Source: an uncultured Muribaculaceae bacterium
GTDB taxonomy: Bacteria > Bacteroidota > Bacteroidia > Bacteroidales > Muribaculaceae
Direction: 5' to 3'
Length of the DNA stretch: 52,211 nucleotides
Assembly: GCA_938039795.1 (NCBI GenBank)
Contig: CALHWU010000057.1
Span: 1-52,211, forward strand
Positions 23,438 to 31,364 of the stretch are shown here, piece by piece. The translations under genes and the position numbers were made by a program. The notes beneath the pieces were generated by a model. It worked only from the letters and a program-made list of their open reading frames with translations. It did no database searches and was not told the origin of the DNA. Every line of letters begins with the position of its first letter. The stretch's first letter is position 1.

Positions 23438-24043
23438 ATGGAAATCTCCGATATAATCAGTATACCTAACGTCCCTGCCGACACCACGACGGGAGAGCTG
23501 ATGATGGCACTGTTTTCTGTTATCATAGACTCGGAGCGATGTGATAATGATATAGTCTGGGATTTTGGGAGAGTGTCATCCCTTCATCCGTTTATGATCA
23601 GCGCTCTTGCTGTGTTCAGAGATTCTTCCAGCAACAAAATATCGCTGTCAAATGTAAATGGGGCGCTGAAAGCCAAATTAGACGAAATTATGTTTGACGC
23701 TCCGTTTGAATCTGCTGATCGGGAAGGATCCGGAACGGATGTGTCATGTCTGTATGACAGAAATGTGCCGCCGATCTGCAGGTTCAGTCGTATATGCCCG
23801 GATATTGATGCCATTCAGTCAGGACTGTTCTCTATAATGACGCGCAATATCCGTAACCGAACCAGAGAATGGAACGCTTCCGGAGCTATCTCATATATGA
23901 TGCTTTCAGGCAAGGGTTTTTTCAGATGTGATGAAGATGGAGAGCAATTTGTCAATCTTCCCGATGGACTGGCATGGGATGGAACTATGATATTGGTGAG
24001 CATCCCTCTCAAACAAAGGGCAGGATTTAATGTTTATAACTAG
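23438..24043 (+). CDS. STAS-like/HATPase-type regulatory protein lacking a visible ATPase core
   Basis: 201 residues, AT-rich, not secreted. Residues about 35-85 (NDIVWDFGRVSSLHPFMISA, then NKISLSNV) look like a STAS/MlaB-type domain. The C-terminal end (SGKGFFRCDED, then AWDGTMILVSIPL) resembles the final strands of the GHKL ATPase half of two-domain STAS-ATPase proteins. The middle, where the N-box E-x-x-x-N-x-x-x-H and G-boxes should lie, is too short and lacks them. This suggests an internally deleted anti-sigma-like kinase or a diverged non-ATPase (inference). It is followed 16 bp later by a DUF4325 gene, its usual partner type. Confidence 0.5.
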   Translation: MEISDIISIPNVPADTTTGELMMALFSVIIDSERCDNDIVWDFGRVSSLHPFMISALAVFRDSSSNKISLSNVNGALKAKLDEIMFDAPFESADREGSGTDVSCLYDRNVPPICRFSRICPDIDAIQSGLFSIMTRNIRNRTREWNASGAISYMMLSGKGFFRCDEDGEQFVNLPDGLAWDGTMILVSIPLKQRAGFNVYN

Positions 24044-24059
24044 ATAGAATGATCAGGAT

Positions 24060-24395
24060 ATGAATGAGATAAGACTGAAAGAAGTATGTGGTGCGGAAGT
24101 GCGCTCGCGGGTCAATGCAAAAAAGTTATATGGGTTGGTGGACTCAACGACGGCGAGTGTGGATATGAATGGTGTTGTGTTTATATCCCGATCGGTTGCG
24201 GATGAATTATGTAATCTGTCAGACGCTTTTCCTGCATTGCAGTTTATAAATATGGCGGAGGATGTGGAGCTGATGCTTACAATAGTCAGGAAGGGAAGGT
24301 CAGCCCGAAGAGTATTCAAGCCTCGCTTTCACAAAAGTGTGACCATCAATTGCACGAATATGGATGATCTTCGTGAAGCTCTTGTTTCGCATTGA
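24060..24395 (+). CDS. STAS-like domain protein (DUF4325)
   Basis: 111 residues. The DUF4325 core is visible: ARVDM-type strand STASVDMNGVVFISRSVADEL followed by LQFINMAEDVELMLTIV. In characterised contexts such small proteins sit beside GHKL-type ATP-binding proteins and are thought to act as anti-anti-sigma-like partners; no target is known. It is the second gene of the AT-rich cassette and ends 35 bp before the second 41-bp repeat, whose hairpin is its terminator. Confidence 0.65.
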   Translation: MNEIRLKEVCGAEVRSRVNAKKLYGLVDSTTASVDMNGVVFISRSVADELCNLSDAFPALQFINMAEDVELMLTIVRKGRSARRVFKPRFHKSVTINCTNMDDLREALVSH

Positions 24396-24430
24396 TTCTC
24401 TCCAGATTGTTTATTCGGCGTAAAGAAATT

Positions 24431-24476
24431 ATCGGTAGGCGGCGACGGAGTGATCCGGCGCCGCCTTCGGTTTTTT
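24431..24476 (+). terminator. 41-bp direct repeat, copy 2, acting as an intrinsic terminator
   Basis: Arms AGGCGGCG (24437-24444) and CGCCGCCT (24459-24466) make an 8-bp GC stem, followed by TCGGTTTTTT. The first 41 bases are identical to 23291-23331, exactly 1140 bp to the left. Confidence 0.8.
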
Positions 24477-24479
24477 GAG

Positions 24480-24650
24480 GGAGCGATCGGAGGGATCGGA
24501 ATAATCAGAATAATCGGAGGGACGGATGGCGCCTGGGCTGACGCCGGATGGCGGCCTGTGGATGGGGGCCTGTGGATGGGCGGCCTGTGGGGGGGAGGAG
24601 GCTGCGGGCTCTGATGGTTCCGATTATTCCGATTATTCCGATCGCTTCGG
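24480..24650. repeat. Second 9-bp-period inverted array with an inner 14-15-bp tandem repeat
   Basis: The left arm (about 24484-24520) has GCGATCGGAGGGATCGGAAT-type units; the right arm (about 24616-24646) has TCCGATTATTCCGATTATTC. They are near-complementary. Between them (about 24551-24595) are three copies of GGCCTGTGGATGG-like units. The region has no gene. Confidence 0.7.
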
Positions 24651-24755
24651 GTGGGCCGGTGTGGCAGATGACTGACAGAATTGTCAGCAGGCGTGTCAGT
24701 AGCGGGATGCAAATAAAGGGCTTATTTCGATAACTTTAGGCGGGAGCCAACTTTT

Positions 24756-24772
24756 TTGGCACGCGATTTGTT
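24756..24772 (+). promoter_or_regulatory. Sigma-54-like -24/-12 element upstream of dnaK
   Basis: TTGGCACGCGATTTGTT: the -24 part TTGGCACG is perfect and the spacing is exact, but the -12 part reads TTGT instead of TTGC. The predicted start is near 24783, giving a leader of about 80 nt. No TAnnTTTG box was found between here and the ATG. Confidence 0.45.
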
Positions 24773-24861
24773 TGTATTAGTGATCGCCGGGGGTAAGGAA
24801 TCCCCGGGACGATAACGAGAACAAACATAGAAAATAAAAAAATAATAAAACCGTTTTAATT

Positions 24862-26766
24862 ATGGGAAAGATTATAGGCATTGACCTCGGCACCACCAAC
24901 TCGTGCGTAGCCGTGCTCGAAGGCAAGGATCCGGTAGTGATCCCCAACAGCGAAGGACGCAACACCACTCCTTCGGTAGTGGCTTTTGTCGACGGTGGCG
25001 AGCGCAAGGTGGGTGATCCCGCCAAGCGTCAGGCCATCACCAACCCGAAGCGTACGATCTACTCGATCAAGCGTTTCATGGGCGAGAACTGCCAGCAGGT
25101 GGCAAGCGAGATAGAGCGCGTGCCCTACAAGGTGGTATGCGGCGCCAATGACACTCCGCGCGTCGACATCGACGGCCGCGAATATACTCCGCAGGAGATC
25201 TCGGCGATGATCCTGCAGAAGATGAAGAAGACTGCCGAGGATTATCTGGGACAGGCTGTGACGGAAGCCGTCATCACCGTGCCTGCCTACTTCAACGACT
25301 CGCAGCGTCAGGCTACGAAGGAGGCCGGCGAGATCGCCGGTCTGACGGTGAAGCGTATCGTCAACGAGCCTACCGCGGCAGCCCTTGCCTATGGTCTCGA
25401 CAAGACCAACAAGGATCAGAAGATTGCGGTGTTTGACCTCGGCGGCGGCACGTTCGATATCTCGATACTGGAGCTGGGCGACGGCGTGTTTGAGGTGAAG
25501 TCGACCAACGGCGACACCCATCTGGGCGGCGACGATTTCGATCACGTGATCATCGACTGGCTCGCCGACGAGTTCCAGAAGGACGAGGGCGTAGACCTGC
25601 GTCAGGACCCGATGGCTCTGCAGCGCCTGAAGGAGGCTGCCGAGAAGGCCAAGATCGAGCTTTCGAGCGCTACCTCCACGGAGATCAACCTGCCGTATAT
25701 CATGCCTGTCAACGGCATACCCAAGCACCTTGTTAAGACGCTGACCCGCGCCAAGTTCGAGCAGCTTGCCGACAAGCTGATCCAAGCCACCATCAAGCCC
25801 TGCGAGCAGGCTCTCAAGGACGCCGGCATGACGCCGAAGGATGTCGACGAGGTGATACTCGTGGGCGGTTCGACCCGTATCCCCGCCATACAGCAGGTTG
25901 TCGAGAAATTCTTCGGCAAGGCTCCGTCGAAGGGCGTCAACCCCGACGAGGTAGTGGCCGTGGGCGCAGCCATCCAGGGCGGCGTGCTGAGCGGCGACGT
26001 CAAGGACGTGCTGCTTCTCGACGTAGTGCCCCTGTCGGTGGGCATCGAGACCCTCGGCGGCGTGATGACCAAGCTGATCGAGGCCAACACCACCATACCT
26101 ACCCGCAAGAGCGAGACCTTCTCGACGGCTGCCGACAACCAGCCTTCGGTAGAGATCCACGTGCTGCAGGGCGAGCGCCCGATGGCCAAGGACGACAAGA
26201 CACTGGGTAAGTTCCATCTCGACGGCATCGCACCCGCTCCGCGCGGCATACCTCAGATCGAGGTGACCTTCGACATCGACGCCAACGGCATCCTCAACGT
26301 ATCGGCCAAGGATAAGGCCACGGGCAAGGAGCAGAGCATCCGCATTGAGGCTTCGAGCGGCCTGACCGACGCAGAGATCCAGCGCATGAAGGACGAGGCT
26401 GCCGCCAACGCCGCAGCCGACGCCAAGGAGAAGGAGCGCGCCGACAAGCTCAACCAGGCCGACTCCCTGATCTTCCAGACCGAAAAGCAGCTCAGCGAGC
26501 TCGGCGACAAGATCCCGGCCGACGCCAAGGCTCCCATCGAGAACGCTCTGGCACGCCTGAAAGAGGCTCACAAGGCTCAGGATATCGCCGGTATCGACTC
26601 GGCCATCAAGGAGGTGGAGAGCGCATTCGGCGCAGCCCAGCAGGCTATCCACAACGCACAGGCTCAGGCTCAGCAGCAGGCCGGTCCTCAGCCGGGCGCA
26701 CAGCAGGGCCCGCAGCCGGGCAACGGCGACGGCGTGACCGACGTCGACTTCGAGGAGGTGAAGTAA
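24862..26766 (+). CDS. dnaK: Molecular chaperone DnaK (Hsp70)
   Basis: 634 residues, MGKIIGIDLGTTNSCVAVLE at the start. The nucleotide-binding domain has the phosphate loops GIDLGTTN and FDLGGGTFDISILE, and VGGSTRIPAIQ near 333; the linker DVLLLDVVPLSVGIETLGG (about 379) leads to the substrate-binding domain, then the helical lid and a Gln/Ala/Gly/Pro-rich tail ending DVDFEEVK, the usual EEVK-type C-terminus. ATP-driven holding and refolding of proteins. Neither dnaJ nor grpE is adjacent. Upstream lies a sigma-54-like element; downstream a perfect 14-bp hairpin. Confidence 0.98.
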   Translation: MGKIIGIDLGTTNSCVAVLEGKDPVVIPNSEGRNTTPSVVAFVDGGERKVGDPAKRQAITNPKRTIYSIKRFMGENCQQVASEIERVPYKVVCGANDTPRVDIDGREYTPQEISAMILQKMKKTAEDYLGQAVTEAVITVPAYFNDSQRQATKEAGEIAGLTVKRIVNEPTAAALAYGLDKTNKDQKIAVFDLGGGTFDISILELGDGVFEVKSTNGDTHLGGDDFDHVIIDWLADEFQKDEGVDLRQDPMALQRLKEAAEKAKIELSSATSTEINLPYIMPVNGIPKHLVKTLTRAKFEQLADKLIQATIKPCEQALKDAGMTPKDVDEVILVGGSTRIPAIQQVVEKFFGKAPSKGVNPDEVVAVGAAIQGGVLSGDVKDVLLLDVVPLSVGIETLGGVMTKLIEANTTIPTRKSETFSTAADNQPSVEIHVLQGERPMAKDDKTLGKFHLDGIAPAPRGIPQIEVTFDIDANGILNVSAKDKATGKEQSIRIEASSGLTDAEIQRMKDEAAANAAADAKEKERADKLNQADSLIFQTEKQLSELGDKIPADAKAPIENALARLKEAHKAQDIAGIDSAIKEVESAFGAAQQAIHNAQAQAQQQAGPQPGAQQGPQPGNGDGVTDVDFEEVK

Positions 26767-26790
26767 GCACTATCTGAAACAACATATCGG

Positions 26791-26824
26791 CCGGCCGCCG
26801 GCAGCTTCGACTGCCGGCGGCCGG
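26791..26824 (+). terminator. Perfect 14-bp GC hairpin between dnaK and the winged-helix gene
   Basis: Arms at 26791-26804 and 26811-26824 are exact complements around the loop CTTCGA. GTCTACGTT follows, with no T-run, so readthrough into the next gene is plausible and the hairpin may instead set the dnaK 3' end. Confidence 0.5.
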
Positions 26825-26859
26825 TCTACGTTAAAATAACCGATAAAAACTATCTCATC

Positions 26860-27036
26860 ATGGACGAAAAAGAAACGATTCTGGCAGCCATGCGCAAGGC
26901 TGGCGAGCCGCTCAACGCGGGCAAGGTGGCCGAACTGACCGGCCTCGACAAGAAGGTGGTCGACAAGGTGTTCGCACAGCTCAAGAAAGAGGGTGCGATC
27001 GTGTCGCCGGTGCGCTGCAAATATGTCCCCGCGTAA
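26860..27036 (+). CDS. Small winged-helix protein (58 aa)
   Basis: MDEKETILAAMRKAGEPLNA begins a compact helix-turn-helix: GKVAELTGLDKKVVDKVFAQ is the recognition part, and EGAIVSPVRCKYVPA the wing. It is the length of one winged-helix domain and nothing else, like small MarR-type or DprA-C-terminal-like proteins of Bacteroidales. It could bind DNA as a dimer; the target is unknown. It lies 93 bp after dnaK and is followed by a strong terminator, so it may share the dnaK transcript. Confidence 0.7.
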   Translation: MDEKETILAAMRKAGEPLNAGKVAELTGLDKKVVDKVFAQLKKEGAIVSPVRCKYVPA

Positions 27037-27065
27037 TTCCTCGGGTGACTGAATAGATCCGCAAT

Positions 27066-27125
27066 AAGAATCCGGGAAGGGAATCTTGTCAGACAAGATC
27101 CGCTTCCCGGATTCTTGCTGTTTTT
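27066..27125 (+). terminator. Intrinsic terminator after the winged-helix gene
   Basis: Long stem AGAATCCGGGAAG / CTTCCCGGATTCT with an inner AATCTTGTC / GACAAGAT stem, followed by TGCTGTTTTTGC. Confidence 0.75.
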
Positions 27126-27170
27126 GCTGAAAAAGAAATTATTTCGTAATTTAGGCGTACTTTAGTTGAT

Positions 27171-27407
27171 ATGTCTAATAAGTTTGAGATACGGAATGGT
27201 ACGGCGGAATTCCTGATCTTTCAGATTGAAGGGAAAGAATCAGGAGTGCAGGTGAACAACATCTATGAGACAGGTGAGTTGACTCAGGAGGCAACTACCG
27301 AGAATTTCTCGGTAGTTCAAACCGAAGGTGAACGTCAGGTCAATCGTAACTTGAAGTTTTACAATCTCGATGTCATCATCAGTGTAGGGTGTCTAAACCA
27401 TAATTAA
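27171..27407 (+). pseudogene. Truncated RhuM-family protein (N-terminal 78 aa)
   Basis: The sequence FLIFQIEGKESGVQV, then NNIYETGELTQEATTENF and VVQTEGERQVNRNLKFYNLDVIISVG matches the N-terminal part of virulence RhuM proteins (normally about 300 aa). It breaks off inside the conserved I-S-V-G-Y-R-V motif: ISVG is followed by CLNHN and a stop. No remaining RhuM sequence is seen in other frames. The BRO-Fic gene begins 5 bp later, so this is a recombination or deletion junction. The segment is AT-rich relative to dnaK. Confidence 0.7.
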
Positions 27408-27412
27408 GAGCC

Positions 27413-28297
27413 ATGAGCGAGATACAGAAAATATCGATACGATTCTTTGACGATCGCGAAGTGCGGGCTGTCTGGGACGAGGCGGGAGCAAAGTGGTGGT
27501 TCTCGGTGCTTGATATAGTCGGTGTGCTCAACGCACAAGATGATTATGCAAAGAATCGCAATTACTGGAAATACCTGAAAACCAAACTACGCAAGGAGGA
27601 AAGCGAGTTGGTTAGTGCCACTAACCAACTGAAGCTGCGTGCCTCTGATGGGAAACGCTATCTTACCGACGTGCTTGATAATGACGGCGTTATCGCCTTG
27701 GCTAAAAGTTTTCCTAACAATAAGGCATCCAGATTCATTGAATGGTTCACCAATAGCGACGAGAGCATTGATGGCAAGAGCCGGTCAAAGGCATACGCTT
27801 TGTTTGAGAGCAGCCTTATCGACAGTATCGAGGTCGGCACGGTGAGAGGATTGCAGCAGATTCATGCTTATCTTTTCGGAGGTCTTTATGATTTCGCCGG
27901 ACAGATCAGGACTGTCAATATAGCCAAGGCAGGGTTTCAGTTTGCGATGGCTCAATATCTGGGTCAGACCTTGGCAGATGTTGAACATATGCCGGAAGAT
28001 TCGTTCGAAAACATCATTGATAAGTATGTTGAAATGAATGTCGCCCATCCGTTCAGAGAAGGCAACGGTCGCGCCACCCGCATCTGGCTCGATCTCATGT
28101 TGAAGAAAAATCTGCAACAGTGCATTGACTGGAGTCACGTTGACAAACGTAAATACCTCGAAGCCATGACGCGTAGCGTTGCCGACCCGACTTCCATAAA
28201 AGATTTGCTTCGGTCGGCTCTTACTGACAGGATAAACGACCGCGACACCTTTATGAAAGGTATTGACTACTCGTATTATTACGAGCAGGAAGAATGA
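27413..28297 (+). CDS. Fic-family protein (putative AMPylase) with N-terminal BRO-like domain
   Basis: 294 residues. Residues about 15-112 resemble a BRO-N/phage antirepressor-like domain (WDEAGAKWWFSVLDIVGVLN, then KRYLTDVLDNDGVIALAKSF). The Fic domain follows with the complete catalytic motif HPFREGNGRATR at 212-223, which transfers AMP (or another nucleotide part) to hydroxyl side chains. Near the C-terminus S287-YYY-E291-Q resembles the inhibitory S-x-x-x-E-(G/N) helix of class III Fic proteins, so autoinhibition is likely (inference). With a RhuM fragment in front, this is a mobile toxin-like module. A T-rich terminator follows. Confidence 0.85.
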   Translation: MSEIQKISIRFFDDREVRAVWDEAGAKWWFSVLDIVGVLNAQDDYAKNRNYWKYLKTKLRKEESELVSATNQLKLRASDGKRYLTDVLDNDGVIALAKSFPNNKASRFIEWFTNSDESIDGKSRSKAYALFESSLIDSIEVGTVRGLQQIHAYLFGGLYDFAGQIRTVNIAKAGFQFAMAQYLGQTLADVEHMPEDSFENIIDKYVEMNVAHPFREGNGRATRIWLDLMLKKNLQQCIDWSHVDKRKYLEAMTRSVADPTSIKDLLRSALTDRINDRDTFMKGIDYSYYYEQEE

Positions 28298-28317
28298 TTG
28301 TATGATGAGAAAAAGTC

Positions 28318-28355
28318 AAGGCGTTGCGCCGGGATTCCGACACAACGCCTTTTTA
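28318..28355 (+). terminator. Intrinsic terminator after the Fic gene
   Basis: Arms AAGGCGTTG (28318-28326) and CAACGCCTT (28343-28351) followed by TTT. It also faces the end of the convergent GH20 gene; on the minus strand the hairpin is followed by GACTTTTTC, so it may serve both. Confidence 0.75.
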
Positions 28356-28376
28356 GTGGGGAGAATGGATTACTGA

Positions 28377-30695
28377 TCAGTTGATCTCCACCTCGTCGAC
28401 GAAGATGAAAGCGGGTTTGCCTTTTCCTGCATGCCAGTCGGGCATAGAGGTCTCGGGCTGCAGGCTTACTCTTACGTAGCGTGCATTGACAGGATCAAAG
28501 GCGAGCGAGTGGGTTACGATGGCGTTGCGGCCCTCGGTCATGCGGGGATACTCCTCCGAGGCTACCTTGGTGAAGCTCTTGCCGTCGGCGCTGACTTCGA
28601 CAGTCATCTTGCGGGCGTCGAACACCCAGTCGCCGGTGGCCACGCATGTGCGTACGGTCACGTCCTTCACTGTCTGCTCGCTCTCGAGGTCGATCTCTGC
28701 CACGAGATCCTTGCCGACGATTCCTACCCAGTCGCCGTTGCCGTAGCCGCTGGTGCCGAACTTACCGTCGGTAAGCGTCATGCCTCCCTTGGCTTTGTAG
28801 CGGGGATGGAGCTCGTTGATGAGCTTCACGGGATGGGTGGTGGCGAGATTGAACGACACGCTGTCGGTGTAGACAGCGCTCGGACCGTTGGAGCGGATGG
28901 TCACGGCCTTGATGACGGAGGTCTTGTCGAGCTTCACGGGCTGCTCGTAGCGTGTCGAGGCCTCGGTGGGCTCGGTGCCGTCGAGGGTGTAGTAGATGGG
29001 GGCGTTGTCGACCGTAGAGAGCTCAAGCATGATGGCGTGGCTGACGCTGTCGGGGGTGAGAGTGCCGGCTACATTGAACATGTGGCGGGCGTAGTTGTAG
29101 CCGTTGGCGTCGTACTGCGCGATCATCTGTGGCATGCGCGATGCGAATGCCTTGTAGTCCTTAGGAGCCTTGCTCCACTGCACCTCGGCGAGAGCGGCCA
29201 TGCGGGGGAGCTCCATATACTGTGCCTGGGCGAATGTGGGGATATACTCCGTCCAGAGGTTGGCCTGGACGCCCTTGATGTGGGCAGCTTCCTCGGGGGT
29301 GAGGTCGGCTGGCAGAGGCTCATAGCTGTAGACGCGCTCCACGGGGAGATATCCGCCGATAGCGATAGGCTCGTTCTCGCGGTCGAGTGTCTGATAGTAG
29401 TCGAAGTAGAGGTAGGAGTTGGGGGTCATGATGACGTCGTGGCCGCGGCGTGCAGCTTCCTTGCCGCCCTCTTCGCCACGCCATGACATGACTACGGCAC
29501 CGGGGGCCAGACCGCCTTCGAGTATCTCGTCCCAGCCGATCATCTTGCGGCCCTTGGAAGCGAGGAAGTCGCTGGCATGATGTATCACGTGGCTCTGGAG
29601 CTTCTCCTCCTTCGAGCCGTGCTCGTCGGCCTTGAGACCAAGCTCGCGGATCTTGGCCTGGCACTTCTCACAGGCTGCCCAGCGCACCTTCGGGCACTCG
29701 TCGCCACCCACATGTATGTATTCCGAGGGGAAGAGATCCACCACTTCGGTGAGAACGTCGTCGATAAATTTGTAGGTGGAGTCGTTGCCGGCGCAGAGCA
29801 CGTCCTCGCTCACGCCCCACTGCTGCCACACCTCATACGGGCCGCCTGTGCATCCCAGATTGGGATAAGCCTTGAGGGCGCCGAGCATGTGGCCGGGAAG
29901 GTCGATCTCGGGGATGACGGTGATATGGCGGTCGGCGGCATACTTGATGATGTCGCGGGCCTCATCCTGGGTGAAGAAGCCTTCCACGGGGATCGAGTCA
30001 TACTGGCCGGAATTGTGGCCGATGACCGTGCCGCCGCGCTTCGAGCCGAGCTCTGTCAGGCCCGGACGGCTCTTGATCTCCAGACGCCAGCCCTGGTCGT
30101 CGGTGAGATGCCAGTGGAGTGTATTGATATTGTGAAGCGCCAGCATGTCGATGAAGCTCTTCACGGAGTCGACCGGGAAGAAGTGGCGCGACACGTCGAA
30201 ATGGGCGCCGCGATATGCGAAGCGGGGCTCGTCGGTGATGGTGACGGGCGGGAAGAGCACGTTGCTCTCCTCGGCCTGCGGTATCGACTTGCGGAGAGTC
30301 TGGATGCCGTAGAACGTACCGGCGGCCGTAGTGCCGTTGATCTCGATGGCTGACGGGCTGACGGTGAGCACGTATCCTTCGGGGTTGGAGCTTCCGAGGT
30401 CGTCGCGGAGACTGATGACGTCGGATTCCGTGGCTGCGTCGGTGACTTTCAGCTCATGGCCGGTCATCTGCCTGAGATATGAGGCCAGGAGCTCGGCATC
30501 GTTTTTAAGAGCCTCGTTGCCTGCGGGATAAGCGATTTTGGTCGAAGAGGTGAGATGAAATCCTTCACCGGCACCCTCCTTCACTTCCTGCGGCAATGGG
30601 ATCACACTGTAGGAAGCGGTCTGTTCGCTGCGGCTTCCACAAGCAGCCATGACGGCACAGAGAGCCGCCACGGCGAGATACTTGATTTTTTTCAT
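28377..30695 (-). CDS. Beta-N-acetylhexosaminidase, GH20 lipoprotein
   Basis: 772 residues. Lipobox VMAA-C19 predicts a surface or periplasmic lipoprotein. Domains in order: GH20b alpha/beta domain (about 28-155), GH20 barrel (about 158-510) with the catalytic pair Asp332-Glu333 in HVGGDECPK and the HWHLTDDQGWR motif near 194-204, a chitobiase-type C-terminal beta domain (APIYYTLDGTEPT), and an F5/8-type discoidin module (about 635-772). It removes terminal GlcNAc/GalNAc from host mucin or fungal/bacterial glycans by substrate-assisted catalysis. A TAACTTTG box lies at plus 30750-30757. No susC/susD pair is adjacent. Confidence 0.95.
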   Translation of the reverse strand: MKKIKYLAVAALCAVMAACGSRSEQTASYSVIPLPQEVKEGAGEGFHLTSSTKIAYPAGNEALKNDAELLASYLRQMTGHELKVTDAATESDVISLRDDLGSSNPEGYVLTVSPSAIEINGTTAAGTFYGIQTLRKSIPQAEESNVLFPPVTITDEPRFAYRGAHFDVSRHFFPVDSVKSFIDMLALHNINTLHWHLTDDQGWRLEIKSRPGLTELGSKRGGTVIGHNSGQYDSIPVEGFFTQDEARDIIKYAADRHITVIPEIDLPGHMLGALKAYPNLGCTGGPYEVWQQWGVSEDVLCAGNDSTYKFIDDVLTEVVDLFPSEYIHVGGDECPKVRWAACEKCQAKIRELGLKADEHGSKEEKLQSHVIHHASDFLASKGRKMIGWDEILEGGLAPGAVVMSWRGEEGGKEAARRGHDVIMTPNSYLYFDYYQTLDRENEPIAIGGYLPVERVYSYEPLPADLTPEEAAHIKGVQANLWTEYIPTFAQAQYMELPRMAALAEVQWSKAPKDYKAFASRMPQMIAQYDANGYNYARHMFNVAGTLTPDSVSHAIMLELSTVDNAPIYYTLDGTEPTEASTRYEQPVKLDKTSVIKAVTIRSNGPSAVYTDSVSFNLATTHPVKLINELHPRYKAKGGMTLTDGKFGTSGYGNGDWVGIVGKDLVAEIDLESEQTVKDVTVRTCVATGDWVFDARKMTVEVSADGKSFTKVASEEYPRMTEGRNAIVTHSLAFDPVNARYVRVSLQPETSMPDWHAGKGKPAFIFVDEVEIN

Positions 30696-30749
30696 TTGGT
30701 ATTAAGTGATAAATATGGATTGTTTTATGGTTCAAAACGGTAGTAAATG

Positions 30750-30757
30750 CAAAGTTA
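30750..30757 (-). promoter_or_regulatory. -7 box TAACTTTG of the GH20 gene
   Basis: Minus-strand TAnnTTTG match, 54 nt before the ATG at 30695. Confidence 0.55.
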
Positions 30758-30859
30758 GGCATTACTTCCCGCCCGAGTCCCATACAAGTACTTAAAAAAC
30801 CAAAAAAAGCTTTCATACTGCATATTTCCGCGCGGTCGGAACATGGCGCAGCTACCGGT

Positions 30860-31159
30860 TCAGAACGGGAAATTGATGCCGAGATTGACCGCAGCGTTGG
30901 AGCTAAGCGGGAGCCCCTGTTTGGCGAGCTTGCCAAGCGTATGATCCATGCCGAGGAACATGTTGAATCCTGTCACCTTGACATTGGCCATCCAGCCGAA
31001 AGAGCATCCGAAAGTGCCGACGGCGAAATTGGCACCCGCAGAGAAACACCTGACAGATTCGACGTTGGCCGACAGCCTGAACTGCGTCCAGCTGTAATGC
31101 CCCTCGATACGGGTGGAGTTGAGCAAGCCGAACGACAGCCGGCGGTAGACGGGCAGAGA
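30860..31159 (-). pseudogene. C-terminal remnant of a DUF5723-type outer-membrane protein
   Basis: The reading frame is open from an upstream TAA (31160-31162) to the TGA at 30860 and encodes about 99 residues: SLPVYRRLSFGLLNSTRIEG, strand-like GANFAVGTFGCSFGWMANV, GFNMFLGMDHTLGKLAKQGLPL and the end AAVNLGINFPF with terminal Phe. This is the tail of a DUF5723-like barrel; the family normally exceeds 400 residues with a signal peptide, and neither start nor signal is present. It is an intergenic relic. The remaining ~200 bp up to DUF4332 shows no gene. Confidence 0.6.
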
Positions 31160-31364
31160 TTATTCTGCATTCACAGTATGGCGGTTCTATGGGACAGAGG
31201 AACTATGTGAAAAAGTAGTGAAATTTTTGCAAACCGACGTTAACAACCACATAAAATCGCGTCTTATGACGCCACATATTCGACAAAACACCAAACGATT
31301 ACATGCTGCTGAACCGTAGATCCGCATCGCGCGTTGTAATTCTACAACCAAAATCCTCAACATT

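Noticed and set aside
23291..24471. The bracketed segment as an insertion sequence.
   Set aside because: No transposase and the 41-bp copies are direct, not terminal inverted repeats; too long for ordinary target-site duplications.
24551..24595. Short GGCCTGTGGATGG tandem copies as a regulatory iteron.
   Set aside because: Three imperfect copies inside the second array with no nearby replication or regulatory gene; listed only as part of the repeat.
20188..24650. CRISPR array suggested by regularly spaced repeats.
   Set aside because: The period is 9 bp with no 25-40 bp repeats or spacers, and no cas genes are present.
24856..26652. 598-residue open frame antisense to dnaK.
   Set aside because: High GC content and dnaK codon bias keep the opposite strand open; the translation shows no family features, while dnaK is unmistakable.
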